A stretch of 13,024 nucleotides of DNA, taken from the NCBI GenBank assembly GCA_900552885.1, contig USBM01000038.1, positions 1-13,024 on the forward strand, given 5' to 3'. The notes beneath the pieces are model-generated. The model did not search any database and was not told the origin of the DNA. It saw only the letters and a list, made by a program, of their open reading frames with translations. Below, piece by piece: positions 1-7,070 of this stretch. This DNA is from an uncultured Clostridium sp. GTDB lineage: Bacteria > Bacillota > Clostridia > Lachnospirales > Lachnospiraceae. The translations under genes were made by a program, and so were the position numbers. Positions within the stretch are counted from its first letter, which is position 1. Each line of letters starts with the position of its first letter.

Positions 1-101
1 TGCGAGTCGTAATGCGAATGTGCCTGCTGCAACATGACACCACCCAAAAGCCGGGTTCACAACCTAAAACACATGCGTCCGTCCTCACTTACGCTGTGCA
101 A
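1..101 (-). ncRNA. Candidate structured RNA, possibly partial (6S-like?)
   Basis: This non-coding stretch follows the NSS transporter gene and folds into one long imperfect hairpin. Arms 15-22 and 70-77 pair with one mismatch. Outside them, 8-12 pairs with 89-93 (CGTAA/TTACG), with 11 unpaired bases on one side and two on the other. At the tip, 42-45 pairs with 53-56 (ACCC/GGGT). A long helix interrupted by an asymmetric bulge is reminiscent of 6S RNA, and the minus-strand apical sequence looks vaguely familiar as a Firmicutes 6S RNA, but this is recall and could not be verified. The element may continue beyond base 1. The strand is inferred. It could instead be a leader or terminator-like structure. 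Confidence 0.33.
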
Positions 102-114
102 GGGTGTTAGAGTT

Positions 115-1488
115 TTACATGGAGATCCAGCCGAATGCATTTGCAATGGAACTGATCAGTATGATTGCTGCAAAGATCGGGCACAGATACTGGATCATAA
201 AGCAGAATATTTTTTTGCGGCGGAATCGATTTTCGCCCTTGAGGACTTCTTCTTCGATTGCGGCAATACCTGCTACTCTCGATATGAGAAGACAGGTTGC
301 GATTGCGGCAATCGGCATCATAACAGAATTCGTCAGGAAGTCAAAGAAATCCAAAAATTGCATACCAATTAGTTTGATACCGGCCAGTGGACCATATCCA
401 AGGGAAGACAGGCTTCCTAAGATGACGATCAGAATACCGACAAATACAGTTGCTTTTTTACGGCTCCATCCTAATTCATCCTCAAAGGTAGACACTGCAC
501 TTTCTGTCAGTGCAATAGAACTGGTTATGGCTGCAAATAATACTAACAGGAAGAATAGGATACCGATTCCGGTACTGAATCCCATACTTGCAAACATTTT
601 TGGTATTGTGATAAACATAAGGGATGGACCGGCCTGCAGGGCATCTGGATCACCGCCGGAAAATGCAAATACAGCCGGAATGATCATAAGTCCAGCCATG
701 ATTGCAATAGCCGTATCGAAAATCTCTACGTTTTCGGTAGCATTTTCGATAGATACATCTTCTTTCATATAAGAACCAAAAGTGATCAGAATTCCCATTG
801 CAATGGAAAGAGAATAGAACATCTGACCCATTGCGGTTACAACTGTCATCCAGGAGAAATTTTTCATATTTGGAACAAGGAAGTATTTCACACCGGCTAA
901 GGCTCCCGGTCTGGTAACTGAATAGATAGTGATTATGATTGACAGGATTACCAGGACCGGCATCATGAACTTGGAAACCCGCTCAATTCCGTTACGGACA
1001 CCGGCATATATGATGATGATGGTAAACAGGGCAAACGCCAGAAAGCAAAGCTCGGTTGATATGCCATTGGATATAAAGTCTGTGAAATAACCATCCTGTG
1101 CCAGTAACTGGCTGTTGCCCTGAATATAGCCCAATAGGTATTTGATTACCCAGCCACCGATTACAGAATAGTAAGGAACGATTAAGAGTGGAATGATCGC
1201 ATTGATCCAGCCACCAAAAGAAAGCCATTTGGAAGAACCAAACTTGTGAAAGGCACCGACCGGACTTTTCTTGGTCATACGTCCGATTGCTGTCTCTGCA
1301 ACGATCATGGTATAACCAAACGTTAATGCTAACAGTATATAGATGAGCAGAAAAATACCGCCGCCGTACTTCGCTGCCAGATATGGAAATCTCCATATAT
1401 TTCCTAATCCGACAGAAGCCCCGGCTGCGGATAAGACAAATCCTATTTTCCCAGAAAATGAACTTCGAGTTTGTGAATGTTTTTTCAT
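115..1488 (-). CDS. Sodium:neurotransmitter symporter (NSS/SNF) family transporter
   Basis: A 457-residue integral membrane protein, probably a Na+-coupled amino acid importer of the LeuT fold. Helix 1 carries the family signature GLGNIWRFP (residues 27-35), followed by an AAKYGGG loop. The unwound helix 6 region is around residues 218-238. Helix 8 has ITSSIALTES (321-330), whose Thr-Ser matches the Na2-site residues of LeuT. I count about 11 hydrophobic helices, as in the shorter bacterial NSS members that lack helix 12. I chose ATG 1488 because GAAGGAGAAGGGG lies just upstream with about 8 nt spacing; the frame stays open 13 codons further, but that start has no better ribosome site. The TauE/SafE gene is 91 bp upstream on the same strand with no clear terminator between them, so co-transcription is possible. 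Substrate cannot be read from the sequence. Family call is firm. Confidence 0.95.
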   Translation of the reverse strand: MKKHSQTRSSFSGKIGFVLSAAGASVGLGNIWRFPYLAAKYGGGIFLLIYILLALTFGYTMIVAETAIGRMTKKSPVGAFHKFGSSKWLSFGGWINAIIPLLIVPYYSVIGGWVIKYLLGYIQGNSQLLAQDGYFTDFISNGISTELCFLAFALFTIIIIYAGVRNGIERVSKFMMPVLVILSIIITIYSVTRPGALAGVKYFLVPNMKNFSWMTVVTAMGQMFYSLSIAMGILITFGSYMKEDVSIENATENVEIFDTAIAIMAGLMIIPAVFAFSGGDPDALQAGPSLMFITIPKMFASMGFSTGIGILFFLLVLFAAITSSIALTESAVSTFEDELGWSRKKATVFVGILIVILGSLSSLGYGPLAGIKLIGMQFLDFFDFLTNSVMMPIAAIATCLLISRVAGIAAIEEEVLKGENRFRRKKIFCFMIQYLCPIFAAIILISSIANAFGWISM

Positions 1489-1579
1489 TATAATATCCCC
1501 TTCTCCTTCATAAAGTGTTGCAATCATATGTAAAGTACAAGCATATCATAGGATAGGGAAAAACACAAGCAGACAATCA

Positions 1580-2356
1580 CTAGGTTAGCATGGAAAAGGA
1601 CATAACTACGATACCTAAGATCACAAGGATAACACCAGTTACCCGGTTCAAGGTCTTTGGAGTTGCCTTGTTTGCAAATACAGCAGCGACTCTTGCCCAA
1701 AGAAGGGTGAAGAGAATGCAGAGGATCCAGACGGTCCAATCCGGCATACCGCCGATCGCAAAGTGGGATGCCGCTCCGGTAAATGCAGTAAATGTCATAA
1801 TGAATACGCTCGTTCCAACGGCGGTTTTCAATTCATAGCCAAGTACAGAGGTTAAGATGAGTAGCATCATCATACCTCCACCGGCGCCAATGAAGCCGCA
1901 GATAAAGCCGATCATGACACCACATACGATGGACTGGATCACACGTTTCTTCGCAGAGACACGTTCCATTGCCTCCTTGGTGGTCATAACCGGTTTGACA
2001 ATGAACTTGATACCTAACAGGAAGGTCATGAACACGGAGAAATTACCCATGGTGGCAGACGGCACCAGACTGGAGACGTAACTGCCCACAATGGTGAAGA
2101 TCAGGACACTTATCATCATGATAATTCCGTTTTTGATGTCTAAGTTCTTATTTTTTCCATATGTATATGCAGAAACTGCGCTTGCCAATACGTCAGAGGA
2201 CAAGGCGATACCGACTGCCATATAAGGTTCCATATCCAGAAATGTAATCAGCATGGGACTAATCACTGCGGCAGCACTCATTCCGGCGAATCCGGTACCG
2301 AGTCCGGCTCCCATTCCGGCAAAAAATGTAACAAGAATCATCATAAGTATATGCAT
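1580..2356 (-). CDS. TauE/SafE family sulfite/organosulfonate-type permease
   Basis: A 258-residue, almost wholly hydrophobic protein of about eight membrane helices arranged as two repeats. The first repeat begins with the glycine-rich GMGAGLGTGFAGM (14-26). The second has GFIGAGGGMMM (154-164), the typical TauE/SafE (formerly DUF81) glycine motif. Length matches the family (about 250). Members export or import small sulfur-containing or organic anions such as sulfite, sulfoacetate or taurine-related compounds; the substrate here is unknown. The start ATG at 2356 follows GGAGG with 9 nt spacing. An out-of-frame ATG lies closer to the ribosome site at 2363 but opens no useful frame. A sigma-A-like promoter lies about 60 nt upstream, divergent from the DUF438 gene. 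No sulfur-metabolism gene is visible nearby to suggest a pathway. Confidence 0.9.
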   Translation of the reverse strand: MHILMMILVTFFAGMGAGLGTGFAGMSAAAVISPMLITFLDMEPYMAVGIALSSDVLASAVSAYTYGKNKNLDIKNGIIMMISVLIFTIVGSYVSSLVPSATMGNFSVFMTFLLGIKFIVKPVMTTKEAMERVSAKKRVIQSIVCGVMIGFICGFIGAGGGMMMLLILTSVLGYELKTAVGTSVFIMTFTAFTGAASHFAIGGMPDWTVWILCILFTLLWARVAAVFANKATPKTLNRVTGVILVILGIVVMSFSMLT

Positions 2357-2423
2357 ATATCATTTCCTCCTGTTGTAATAGATGTATTAGTTGATTGATA
2401 AAAGACAATTATTCTAATGGGAC

Positions 2424-2452
2424 ATATTAGCATGCATGAACATAAATTGCAA
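2424..2452 (-). promoter_or_regulatory. Promoter for the TauE/SafE permease gene
   Basis: Read on the minus strand: -35 TTGCAA (2452-2447), exactly 17 bp spacer, -10 TAATAT (2429-2424). The predicted start of transcription is about 2417, giving a leader of roughly 60 nt. The -35 is a self-complementary hexamer shared with the opposite promoter. The spacer contains the 8-bp palindrome CATGCATG (2431-2438). Predicted by eye from consensus only. Confidence 0.55.
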
Positions 2453-2475
2453 ACGTTTTCACAAATTTTTAATAT
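2447..2475 (+). promoter_or_regulatory. Promoter for the DUF438/hemerythrin gene
   Basis: -35 TTGCAA (2447-2452), 17 bp spacer, -10 TAATAT (2470-2475). Predicted start about 2482, leaving a leader of about 110 nt before the GTG start at 2595. It uses the same -35 bases as the divergent permease promoter, so the two should compete for RNA polymerase. Consensus match only. Confidence 0.5.
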
Positions 2476-2594
2476 ATTGTAATACCGGATAATTTTTGAA
2501 CATGTTTTTGTATAGTGAATCAATGAAAAAGCAGAATTTCTTGTCCAATATGAGGAATAATAATTATATGAAAATGTATCAGGAGGTATGAGAT

Positions 2595-3812
2595 GTGCAG
2601 ATAGAAAACAAGAGTGTGGTAGAACGTATAGAGAAATATTTGAGACGTTTAGGAACTGATGAGAAATTCGAGGCGGTTCGTGCCGATTTTGTGAAGGAAT
2701 TTAAGGAAGTGGATGCGGCAGATATTATGCAGGCGGAGCAGCAGTTATTACAAAATGGTACACCGTTAGAAGAGGTACAGCGGTTATGTGATGTACATGC
2801 TGCGTTATTCCACGGAAAAACAGGGGAAGAACAGATTGCCAATGCTGAGGCGGAATCGATCGAGGCAATCAAACAAAGGCGTCAGAATTCTGTGGAGGCA
2901 TATACAAAGATAGAAGGACACCCGATCCGGACATTTGTATTAGAGAATGAGGTGTTAGAAAGTCTGTTAGTGCAATGCAGGGAGGCGATCGCACATGGTG
3001 AGATGAAGGATGAGCTATTTGACCGTCTGCGTGAGATTTCTGTGCATTATGCGAAGAAGGGGGATCTGTTATATCCACATTTAAAAGTGCAGTATAAGAT
3101 TAGTGGACCATCTGCGGTTATGTGGACGGTGGATGATGAGATCCGGGATGCATTAGCGGTTTTGGCAAGAGATTCGGTAAGAGATGTAAGATGGATGAAC
3201 CGGCTGCAGGAAGTGTTGGCTCGGATTGAGGAAATGATATACAAAGAGCATAACATTTTGTTCCCGAATTGTACGCTCAATTTTGCAGAAGAGGAATGGA
3301 TGAAGATATACCGGGATTCCAAAGACTATCCGGAATGTTTCGGTGTGGAAAATGCTATCTGGCAACAGGCAGAACAATATTTGGATCATAGACAGCAACC
3401 AAAAAAAGGTAAGACAGAAGATGAGATTGTAATGAAGGGTGGTCATATGACGGTAGGGCAATTAGAAGCGATGTTGAATACGATCCCATTGGAGCTTACT
3501 TTTGTGGATGTAGATAATATCAACCGTTATTTCAATGAGGGGCCGAAGGTGTTCAAACGTCCGGGGATGGCAATCGACCGGGAAGTATTTTCCTGCCATC
3601 CGCCGAAGATTGAGCAGATGGTAAGGAAAATAATCGAGGACTTCCGGAATGGAACGAGAGATCAGGTCCTGGTATGGACGAATAAGAATGGACGTACCAT
3701 GCTAGTCACCTACATGGCAGTCCGTGACCGGAATCATTGCTATATCGGAACTGTAGAAGTTGTACAGGATATGGAATTTGCCAGAGAACATTTTATGGGA
3801 AACAACCGATAA
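2595..3812 (+). CDS. DUF438 - hemerythrin-like - PAS domain protein
   Basis: A 405-residue cytoplasmic protein with the three-part build known from anaerobic Firmicutes. Residues ~1-85 are the helical DUF438 domain. Residues ~105-230 are a hemerythrin-like (HHE) bundle, with candidate metal ligands H109 (GHPIRTF), H151, H162, D180/D181/E182 (after MW) and E218-H219 (KEHNILFP). Residues ~285-398 are a PAS-type domain (PLELTFVDVDN, then FNEG and RPGM). The family is generally taken to sense redox state, oxygen or NO, but a biochemical role is not established; that part is inference. The start is GTG 2595, because AGGAGG (2581-2586) lies exactly 8 nt upstream and nearby ATGs are in other frames. 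It ends 24 bp from the convergent zinc-ribbon gene and I see no terminator hairpin in that gap. No output domain or partner kinase is adjacent. Confidence 0.88.
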   Translation: MQIENKSVVERIEKYLRRLGTDEKFEAVRADFVKEFKEVDAADIMQAEQQLLQNGTPLEEVQRLCDVHAALFHGKTGEEQIANAEAESIEAIKQRRQNSVEAYTKIEGHPIRTFVLENEVLESLLVQCREAIAHGEMKDELFDRLREISVHYAKKGDLLYPHLKVQYKISGPSAVMWTVDDEIRDALAVLARDSVRDVRWMNRLQEVLARIEEMIYKEHNILFPNCTLNFAEEEWMKIYRDSKDYPECFGVENAIWQQAEQYLDHRQQPKKGKTEDEIVMKGGHMTVGQLEAMLNTIPLELTFVDVDNINRYFNEGPKVFKRPGMAIDREVFSCHPPKIEQMVRKIIEDFRNGTRDQVLVWTNKNGRTMLVTYMAVRDRNHCYIGTVEVVQDMEFAREHFMGNNR

Positions 3813-3836
3813 GCAGATTTGTAACCGGATAAATGA

Positions 3837-5324
3837 TTAACGAATGAGCTGCATATCTTCGATCACCCAGTTTTCCTGTTCCATATGGTATTCTGTTTGG
3901 CAGTATGGACAAGTGTGCTGTCTGACCGCATCAAAGCTGCCACCACAGTTGTGGCAGTTTACGGATGTGATAGAGAAGCCCGGTGTTTCTGTATGGGAAA
4001 CATCTTTACTGATGGTCACATCAATGCAGTCACCGGTCTTTTTAATCTTTCCGTTGATATCGTTATAATTGATCCACCAGGTACGGAGTGTCATACGTAG
4101 GATGTTGCCTTTCTGTTCTATGTGTTTTACCACAAAGGAGGAAATGTGCGTCATTTCTATAATATCCTGAAAACGTGTGTCCAATGTATCTGCCTTGTAG
4201 GCGGTTAGTGCGGCAGGGTCTTTTGCGAATACAGTCATTCGGATCAAGGAGATAATCTGCCCTTCGAATTTCTCAAAGGAGAAGTAGGGATCATATTGGC
4301 TTAAGGCTCTTTTAATCGTTCCTTTTGCTGCAAGACTTCGGAACATAGGGATTCTCTTACGCCCATCTCTGTCAAACAGCATACCGATCAACAGGATGTT
4401 AGAGAGCAACAGACCGAATATACCGCCGCCAAGCAATGCGGTAAAGTAACTTCCAAACAGTGCCAGTGGCGGTGCAATATCCGGGTCTGCCAACATTCCG
4501 ATCAGACTTAGAACGAATACAACTGCGATGGAGATAGAGACGATATTACGGTTAAATGCCAAGCCTTTGCTGCTGGATTTTGTGTACACAAAATGAAAGT
4601 TTGTTACGCGGGGATACAGATCTGTAATCTGAAACTGGGTGTTACAATAGCGGCAGCCCTGTGTCAGCTCACTTACCAGACTTACCGCACCGCAATTCGG
4701 ACAGGTAAGAGTCAGGCTGTCTAATTGTGCTTCGTTTGGAGAGTGAAGAACAGTGTCATACATAAATTCATTGGTATCACGTTCATAGATTGTAGAACCG
4801 TCTCTTAGAAAGGCAAGATGTTTGTCTATGTTTTCATTACTCCGGTCGGCCGTATACCACAGTGTCTTTTGGGGAATCGTAGAAGTTCCTAAGGTATTTT
4901 TTCCAGGAGTAATCCGATATGTGATCAGTAAGTGTCTGTTCTTCAGACGATCCTGTTGGAGACGGAGATAATAAGCAGTATCTCCGTCGCAGCTTTTTGG
5001 AAGTTCATCCTTTGCATACCAGTTGTTTAACTCCTGTGCAAAACGGTCAAACATACCCCGGCTTTTATCCCATTGTGGGGTATATTCTTTAAACGCTTTG
5101 CTGTCATTTCTATATTTGATAATACGGGGAATTCCAACGGTGCATAAGATACAGCCGATCGCAAGGGATACAAAACGAACAGGAATACTCACTTCACATA
5201 GAAAAATGGAGTCAATTGCAATACCGACGGCTAAAAAGCCGACTCCCTGCATAAAGATGTTGAGCTGCGGTTCAGAAACGGGATGTTTCCTTGCCTGTAT
5301 GGATAGATTAGGTATAATACTCAT
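3837..5324 (-). CDS. Membrane protein with two zinc ribbons and a Tim44-like C-terminal region
   Basis: A 495-residue protein of unknown function. Order: two hydrophobic segments (~23-41 and ~48-66), a soluble region, zinc ribbon 1 (C208-x2-C211 and C224-x2-C227), two or three hydrophobic segments (~259-279 and ~286-315), a soluble region (~335-440) resembling Tim44-like/mba1-type domains (DPYFSFEKFEGQI, then a 'long helix plus sheet' pattern), and zinc ribbon 2 (C457-x2-C460 and C472-x2-C475). Tim44-like is a judgement from pattern and may be wrong; the zinc ribbons and membrane segments are plain. The start ATG 5324 follows GAGGAGGAG, and a TATAAT promoter begins the transcript about 27 nt upstream, which rules out the longer open frame to 5483. 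Divergent from the CarD-like gene, convergent with the DUF438 gene. A role in membrane protein handling or signalling is only inference. Confidence 0.75.
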   Translation of the reverse strand: MSIIPNLSIQARKHPVSEPQLNIFMQGVGFLAVGIAIDSIFLCEVSIPVRFVSLAIGCILCTVGIPRIIKYRNDSKAFKEYTPQWDKSRGMFDRFAQELNNWYAKDELPKSCDGDTAYYLRLQQDRLKNRHLLITYRITPGKNTLGTSTIPQKTLWYTADRSNENIDKHLAFLRDGSTIYERDTNEFMYDTVLHSPNEAQLDSLTLTCPNCGAVSLVSELTQGCRYCNTQFQITDLYPRVTNFHFVYTKSSSKGLAFNRNIVSISIAVVFVLSLIGMLADPDIAPPLALFGSYFTALLGGGIFGLLLSNILLIGMLFDRDGRKRIPMFRSLAAKGTIKRALSQYDPYFSFEKFEGQIISLIRMTVFAKDPAALTAYKADTLDTRFQDIIEMTHISSFVVKHIEQKGNILRMTLRTWWINYNDINGKIKKTGDCIDVTISKDVSHTETPGFSITSVNCHNCGGSFDAVRQHTCPYCQTEYHMEQENWVIEDMQLIR

Positions 5325-5357
5325 AAAGGATCTCCTCCTCATAATGTAGATACCAAT

Positions 5358-5386
5358 ATTATAAGGGTTGAATAGATGAATGTCTA
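5358..5386 (-). promoter_or_regulatory. Promoter for the zinc-ribbon membrane protein gene
   Basis: Minus strand: -35 TAGACA (5386-5381), 17 bp spacer, -10 TATAAT (5363-5358). Predicted transcription start about 5351, only ~27 nt from ATG 5324. This decides the start codon, since the extra 53 codons of open frame lie mostly upstream of the transcript. Confidence 0.7.
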
Positions 5387-5442
5387 CCCAAAGAGGCTCC
5401 ATCGTATTTGTAATTTGAATCTGTAGCACGGGAATTGTACAC

Positions 5443-5472
5443 TTGCATGGCTTGTGGTCTGCGTGGTACAAT
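5443..5472 (+). promoter_or_regulatory. Promoter for the CarD-like gene
   Basis: -35 TTGCAT (5443-5448), 18 bp spacer, -10 TACAAT (5467-5472) with an extended TGg immediately before it. Predicted start about 5479, with a leader of about 41 nt. It lies back to back with the minus-strand promoter, their -35 elements ~56 bp apart. Confidence 0.55.
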
Positions 5473-5479
5473 ATGATAT

Positions 5480-5493
5480 ACATAAGCTTATGT
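5480..5493. promoter_or_regulatory. Perfect 14-bp palindrome at transcription start (candidate operator)
   Basis: ACATAAGCTTATGT is identical to its own reverse complement and begins at the predicted transcription start of the CarD-like gene. Its position suits a repressor site. No repressor gene is adjacent, so the ligand and protein are unknown. It could also be a chance palindrome. Confidence 0.4.
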
Positions 5494-5519
5494 TATGGTA
5501 AGAAACAGGAGAGGACAGT

Positions 5520-5810
5520 ATGTTTGAGAAGAAAGAGATTATATATAGTGAGACATTAGGGGTATGTCAGGTGGCCGAGCTTACCAGGTTAGGTGCCAAG
5601 AACGGTGAGCAGGTTCTATATTATGGTTTGAAGTCGATTGCAGATAAGAAGAAAGTGTCTTATATTCCGGTGGATCATCATCAGGTATTGCTAAGACCGC
5701 TGATTACCTATGAACAGGCGAAGGAGTTAGAGGCGAATCCGCCGGAGGATATGACTGATCTGCAGAGGGGTGAGATTGAGTATGTATTGGCAAGAGGGCA
5801 GAAAATGTAG
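5520..5810 (+). CDS. CarD/TRCF RNA-polymerase-interacting-domain (RID) protein, short form
   Basis: A 96-residue cytoplasmic protein. Residues 1-60 match the RID (CarD_TRCF) fold: a Tudor-like sheet with IIYSETLGVCQVAEL near the N-terminus, VLYYGLKS in the middle and YIPVDHHQVLLRP at its end. The remaining ~36 residues form a short charged helix-like tail (ITYEQAKELE, then RGEIEYVLARG). Full CarD proteins are about 160 residues because of a C-terminal helical DNA-binding domain, which is absent here. By family knowledge the RID binds the RNA polymerase beta subunit, so this may bind polymerase without touching promoter DNA in the CarD manner; that is inference. AGGAG (5507-5511) is 8 nt before the ATG. 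Transcribed away from the zinc-ribbon gene and followed by a strong terminator, so it is probably monocistronic. Confidence 0.82.
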   Translation: MFEKKEIIYSETLGVCQVAELTRLGAKNGEQVLYYGLKSIADKKKVSYIPVDHHQVLLRPLITYEQAKELEANPPEDMTDLQRGEIEYVLARGQKM

Positions 5811-5859
5811 CAGATTAATAACAGCTATAAGGATGTAGATGCATTGTAGGAATATATAG

Positions 5860-5906
5860 AAAAGGACAGATGTCATGCACATTAGGTGCATGGTACCTGT
5901 CCTTTT
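5860..5906. terminator. Bidirectional rho-independent terminator between the CarD-like gene and dut
   Basis: A long hairpin: AAAAGGACAG (5860-5869) pairs with CTGTCCTTTT (5897-5906), then four pairs including two G-U (one A/C mismatch between), then ATGCAC/GTGCAT around the loop ATTAG (5881-5885). That is about 20 pairs with one mismatch. The A-run before and T-run after let it end transcription on either strand, fitting two convergent genes whose stop codons are about 120 bp apart. Confidence 0.88.
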
Positions 5907-5931
5907 GGGTTCATATGTGATATGTTAGGGA

Positions 5932-6378
5932 TTATTTGCTTCCCGTAGAACCGAAGCCTCCTTCACCACGAACGGTTTCGCTTAACTCAGAAGTTTCTTC
6001 AAAATGAGCTGCCAGATACGGAGTAATCACTAACTGGGCAATTCGTTCCTGCGGTTCGATCGTAACCTCTGTATTACTGTGATTATGTAAAGCCACCATA
6101 ACTTCACCACGGTAATCGGCATCAATGACACCTACTTTGTTGGCAGGTGCTAAGCCCTTCTTAGAAGCCAGACCGCTTCTTGCATAGATAAGGCCTGCGT
6201 ATCCGGCAGGAATCTCCATAGCAAGTCCGGTTGGGATCAGTTTTGTCTCACCGGGAGCAAAGGTGGTATTCTGTGTAATGCAGGCATATAGGTCAGCACC
6301 TGCAGCGTATTCGGAACCATAAGTTGGCAAAGTGGCGTGTTCATTTAGTCGCTTGATTGGTACATTTGTAGTTAACAT
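5932..6378 (-). CDS. dut: dUTP diphosphatase (dUTPase)
   Basis: Hydrolyses dUTP to dUMP and pyrophosphate, keeping uracil out of DNA and supplying dUMP for thymidylate synthesis; a cytoplasmic trimer. All five trimeric dUTPase motifs are present in the 148-residue product: I AAGADLYA (25-32), II ARSGLASK (66-73), III GVIDADYRGE (83-92) with the catalytic Asp and substrate-binding Tyr, IV RIAQLVI (112-118), and the glycine-rich V RGEGGFGSTG (137-146). Length is normal for the family. ATG 6378 is chosen because AAGGA sits 7 nt upstream and the eight codons before it lack conservation. It lies 89 bp downstream of nrdG on the same strand with no clear terminator, so it may be the last gene of the nrdDG operon, although a weak separate promoter cannot be ruled out. 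Confidence 0.96.
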   Translation of the reverse strand: MLTTNVPIKRLNEHATLPTYGSEYAAGADLYACITQNTTFAPGETKLIPTGLAMEIPAGYAGLIYARSGLASKKGLAPANKVGVIDADYRGEVMVALHNHSNTEVTIEPQERIAQLVITPYLAAHFEETSELSETVRGEGGFGSTGSK

Positions 6379-6467
6379 AATATTATCCTTTCGCACATAC
6401 ATGAATTAGATAATTGACAAATTCATGAAAATGTAAGTGTTTGTATATACATGTGGTAGCTGAGCCT

Positions 6468-7010
6468 TTAATAAATGGAGAAGTCCTTAGAGTCATCCCA
6501 TAAAATGACTTGGTTGCCGGCGAGGGATTCTTGCACTTTGATAATGCGCTGGTTTGAAGAACCGCGGAAACGGAGTGCAAGATCTTTCTTGGCTTCTACA
6601 AATTCACCATCCACCAATATATCGATATAGGAAAGCATCTGTCTGGTTTCTTCCCATTTGGAGCACATTGTTTCTAATAAGTCTTTCTCATAATCATATC
6701 CGGTATAGCACCAGATATCTTTTTGTGGAAAGCGTGTCTTGATCTCTTTTAACAGAGGAAGCAGTGCAATTTGGTTATTGTGTTCAAATGGTTCTCCACC
6801 AAGCAGGGAGAAACCGTGTATATAGCTAGGCTGTAATGCCTCTATGATCTCGTTGATCACATCACTGTCAAAGGGTTTGCCAAAGTTAAAATCCCAGGTC
6901 TCCGGGTTGAAGCATCCGGGACAGTGGTGGGTGCAGCCACTGACAAAGAGGCTGACACGGACACCGGGACCATTGGCAATGTCATATTTTTTAATATCTG
7001 CGTAGTTCAT
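6468..7010 (-). CDS. nrdG: Anaerobic ribonucleoside-triphosphate reductase activating protein
   Basis: Radical-SAM activase that uses a [4Fe-4S] cluster and S-adenosylmethionine to generate the glycyl radical on NrdD. The 180-residue product (near 155-180 in the family) has the cluster motif CTHHCPGC at C26, C30 and C33 near the N-terminus, followed by FNPETWDF, and the SAM-binding GGEP at 71-74. The ATG at 7010 has GAGGA 9 nt upstream. It follows nrdD by 109 bp, a gap that contains two small hairpins. The pairing with nrdD confirms the identity and excludes pyruvate-formate-lyase activase, which shares the motif. Confidence 0.96.
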   Translation of the reverse strand: MNYADIKKYDIANGPGVRVSLFVSGCTHHCPGCFNPETWDFNFGKPFDSDVINEIIEALQPSYIHGFSLLGGEPFEHNNQIALLPLLKEIKTRFPQKDIWCYTGYDYEKDLLETMCSKWEETRQMLSYIDILVDGEFVEAKKDLALRFRGSSNQRIIKVQESLAGNQVILWDDSKDFSIY

Positions 7011-7032
7011 AATTATTCGTCCTCGTATTGCA

Positions 7033-7053
7033 CCCCTTCACATGAAGAAGGGG
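7033..7053. promoter_or_regulatory. Hairpin just upstream of nrdG
   Basis: CCCCTTC (7033-7039) pairs perfectly with GAAGGGG (7047-7053) around a 7-nt loop. There is no U-run after it in the minus direction. It lies just before the nrdG ribosome site (~16 nt away), so it may stabilise the downstream mRNA or separate nrdD and nrdG expression. Confidence 0.45.
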
Positions 7054-7070
7054 AACTATTCAAAATTGTT

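Noticed and set aside
34..772. Plus-strand open frames over the left edge and NSS gene
   Set aside because: They overlap the well-conserved NSS gene on the other strand, have no family resemblance and lack ribosome sites; they are shadows.
1489..1579. Possible promoter or terminator between the TauE/SafE and NSS genes
   Set aside because: A TATGAT-like -10 can be found but no matching -35 at a proper distance, and no stable hairpin with a U-run. Not enough support.
3813..3836. Terminator between the convergent DUF438 and zinc-ribbon genes
   Set aside because: The 24-bp gap contains no inverted repeat or T-run. Terminators may lie within the opposite gene's 3' end but none was evident.
5325..5483. 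Longer N-terminus for the zinc-ribbon protein (53 more residues)
   Set aside because: The TATAAT promoter and strong GAGGAGGAG site place both transcript and translation start downstream; the extension has no resemblance to a signal peptide or domain.
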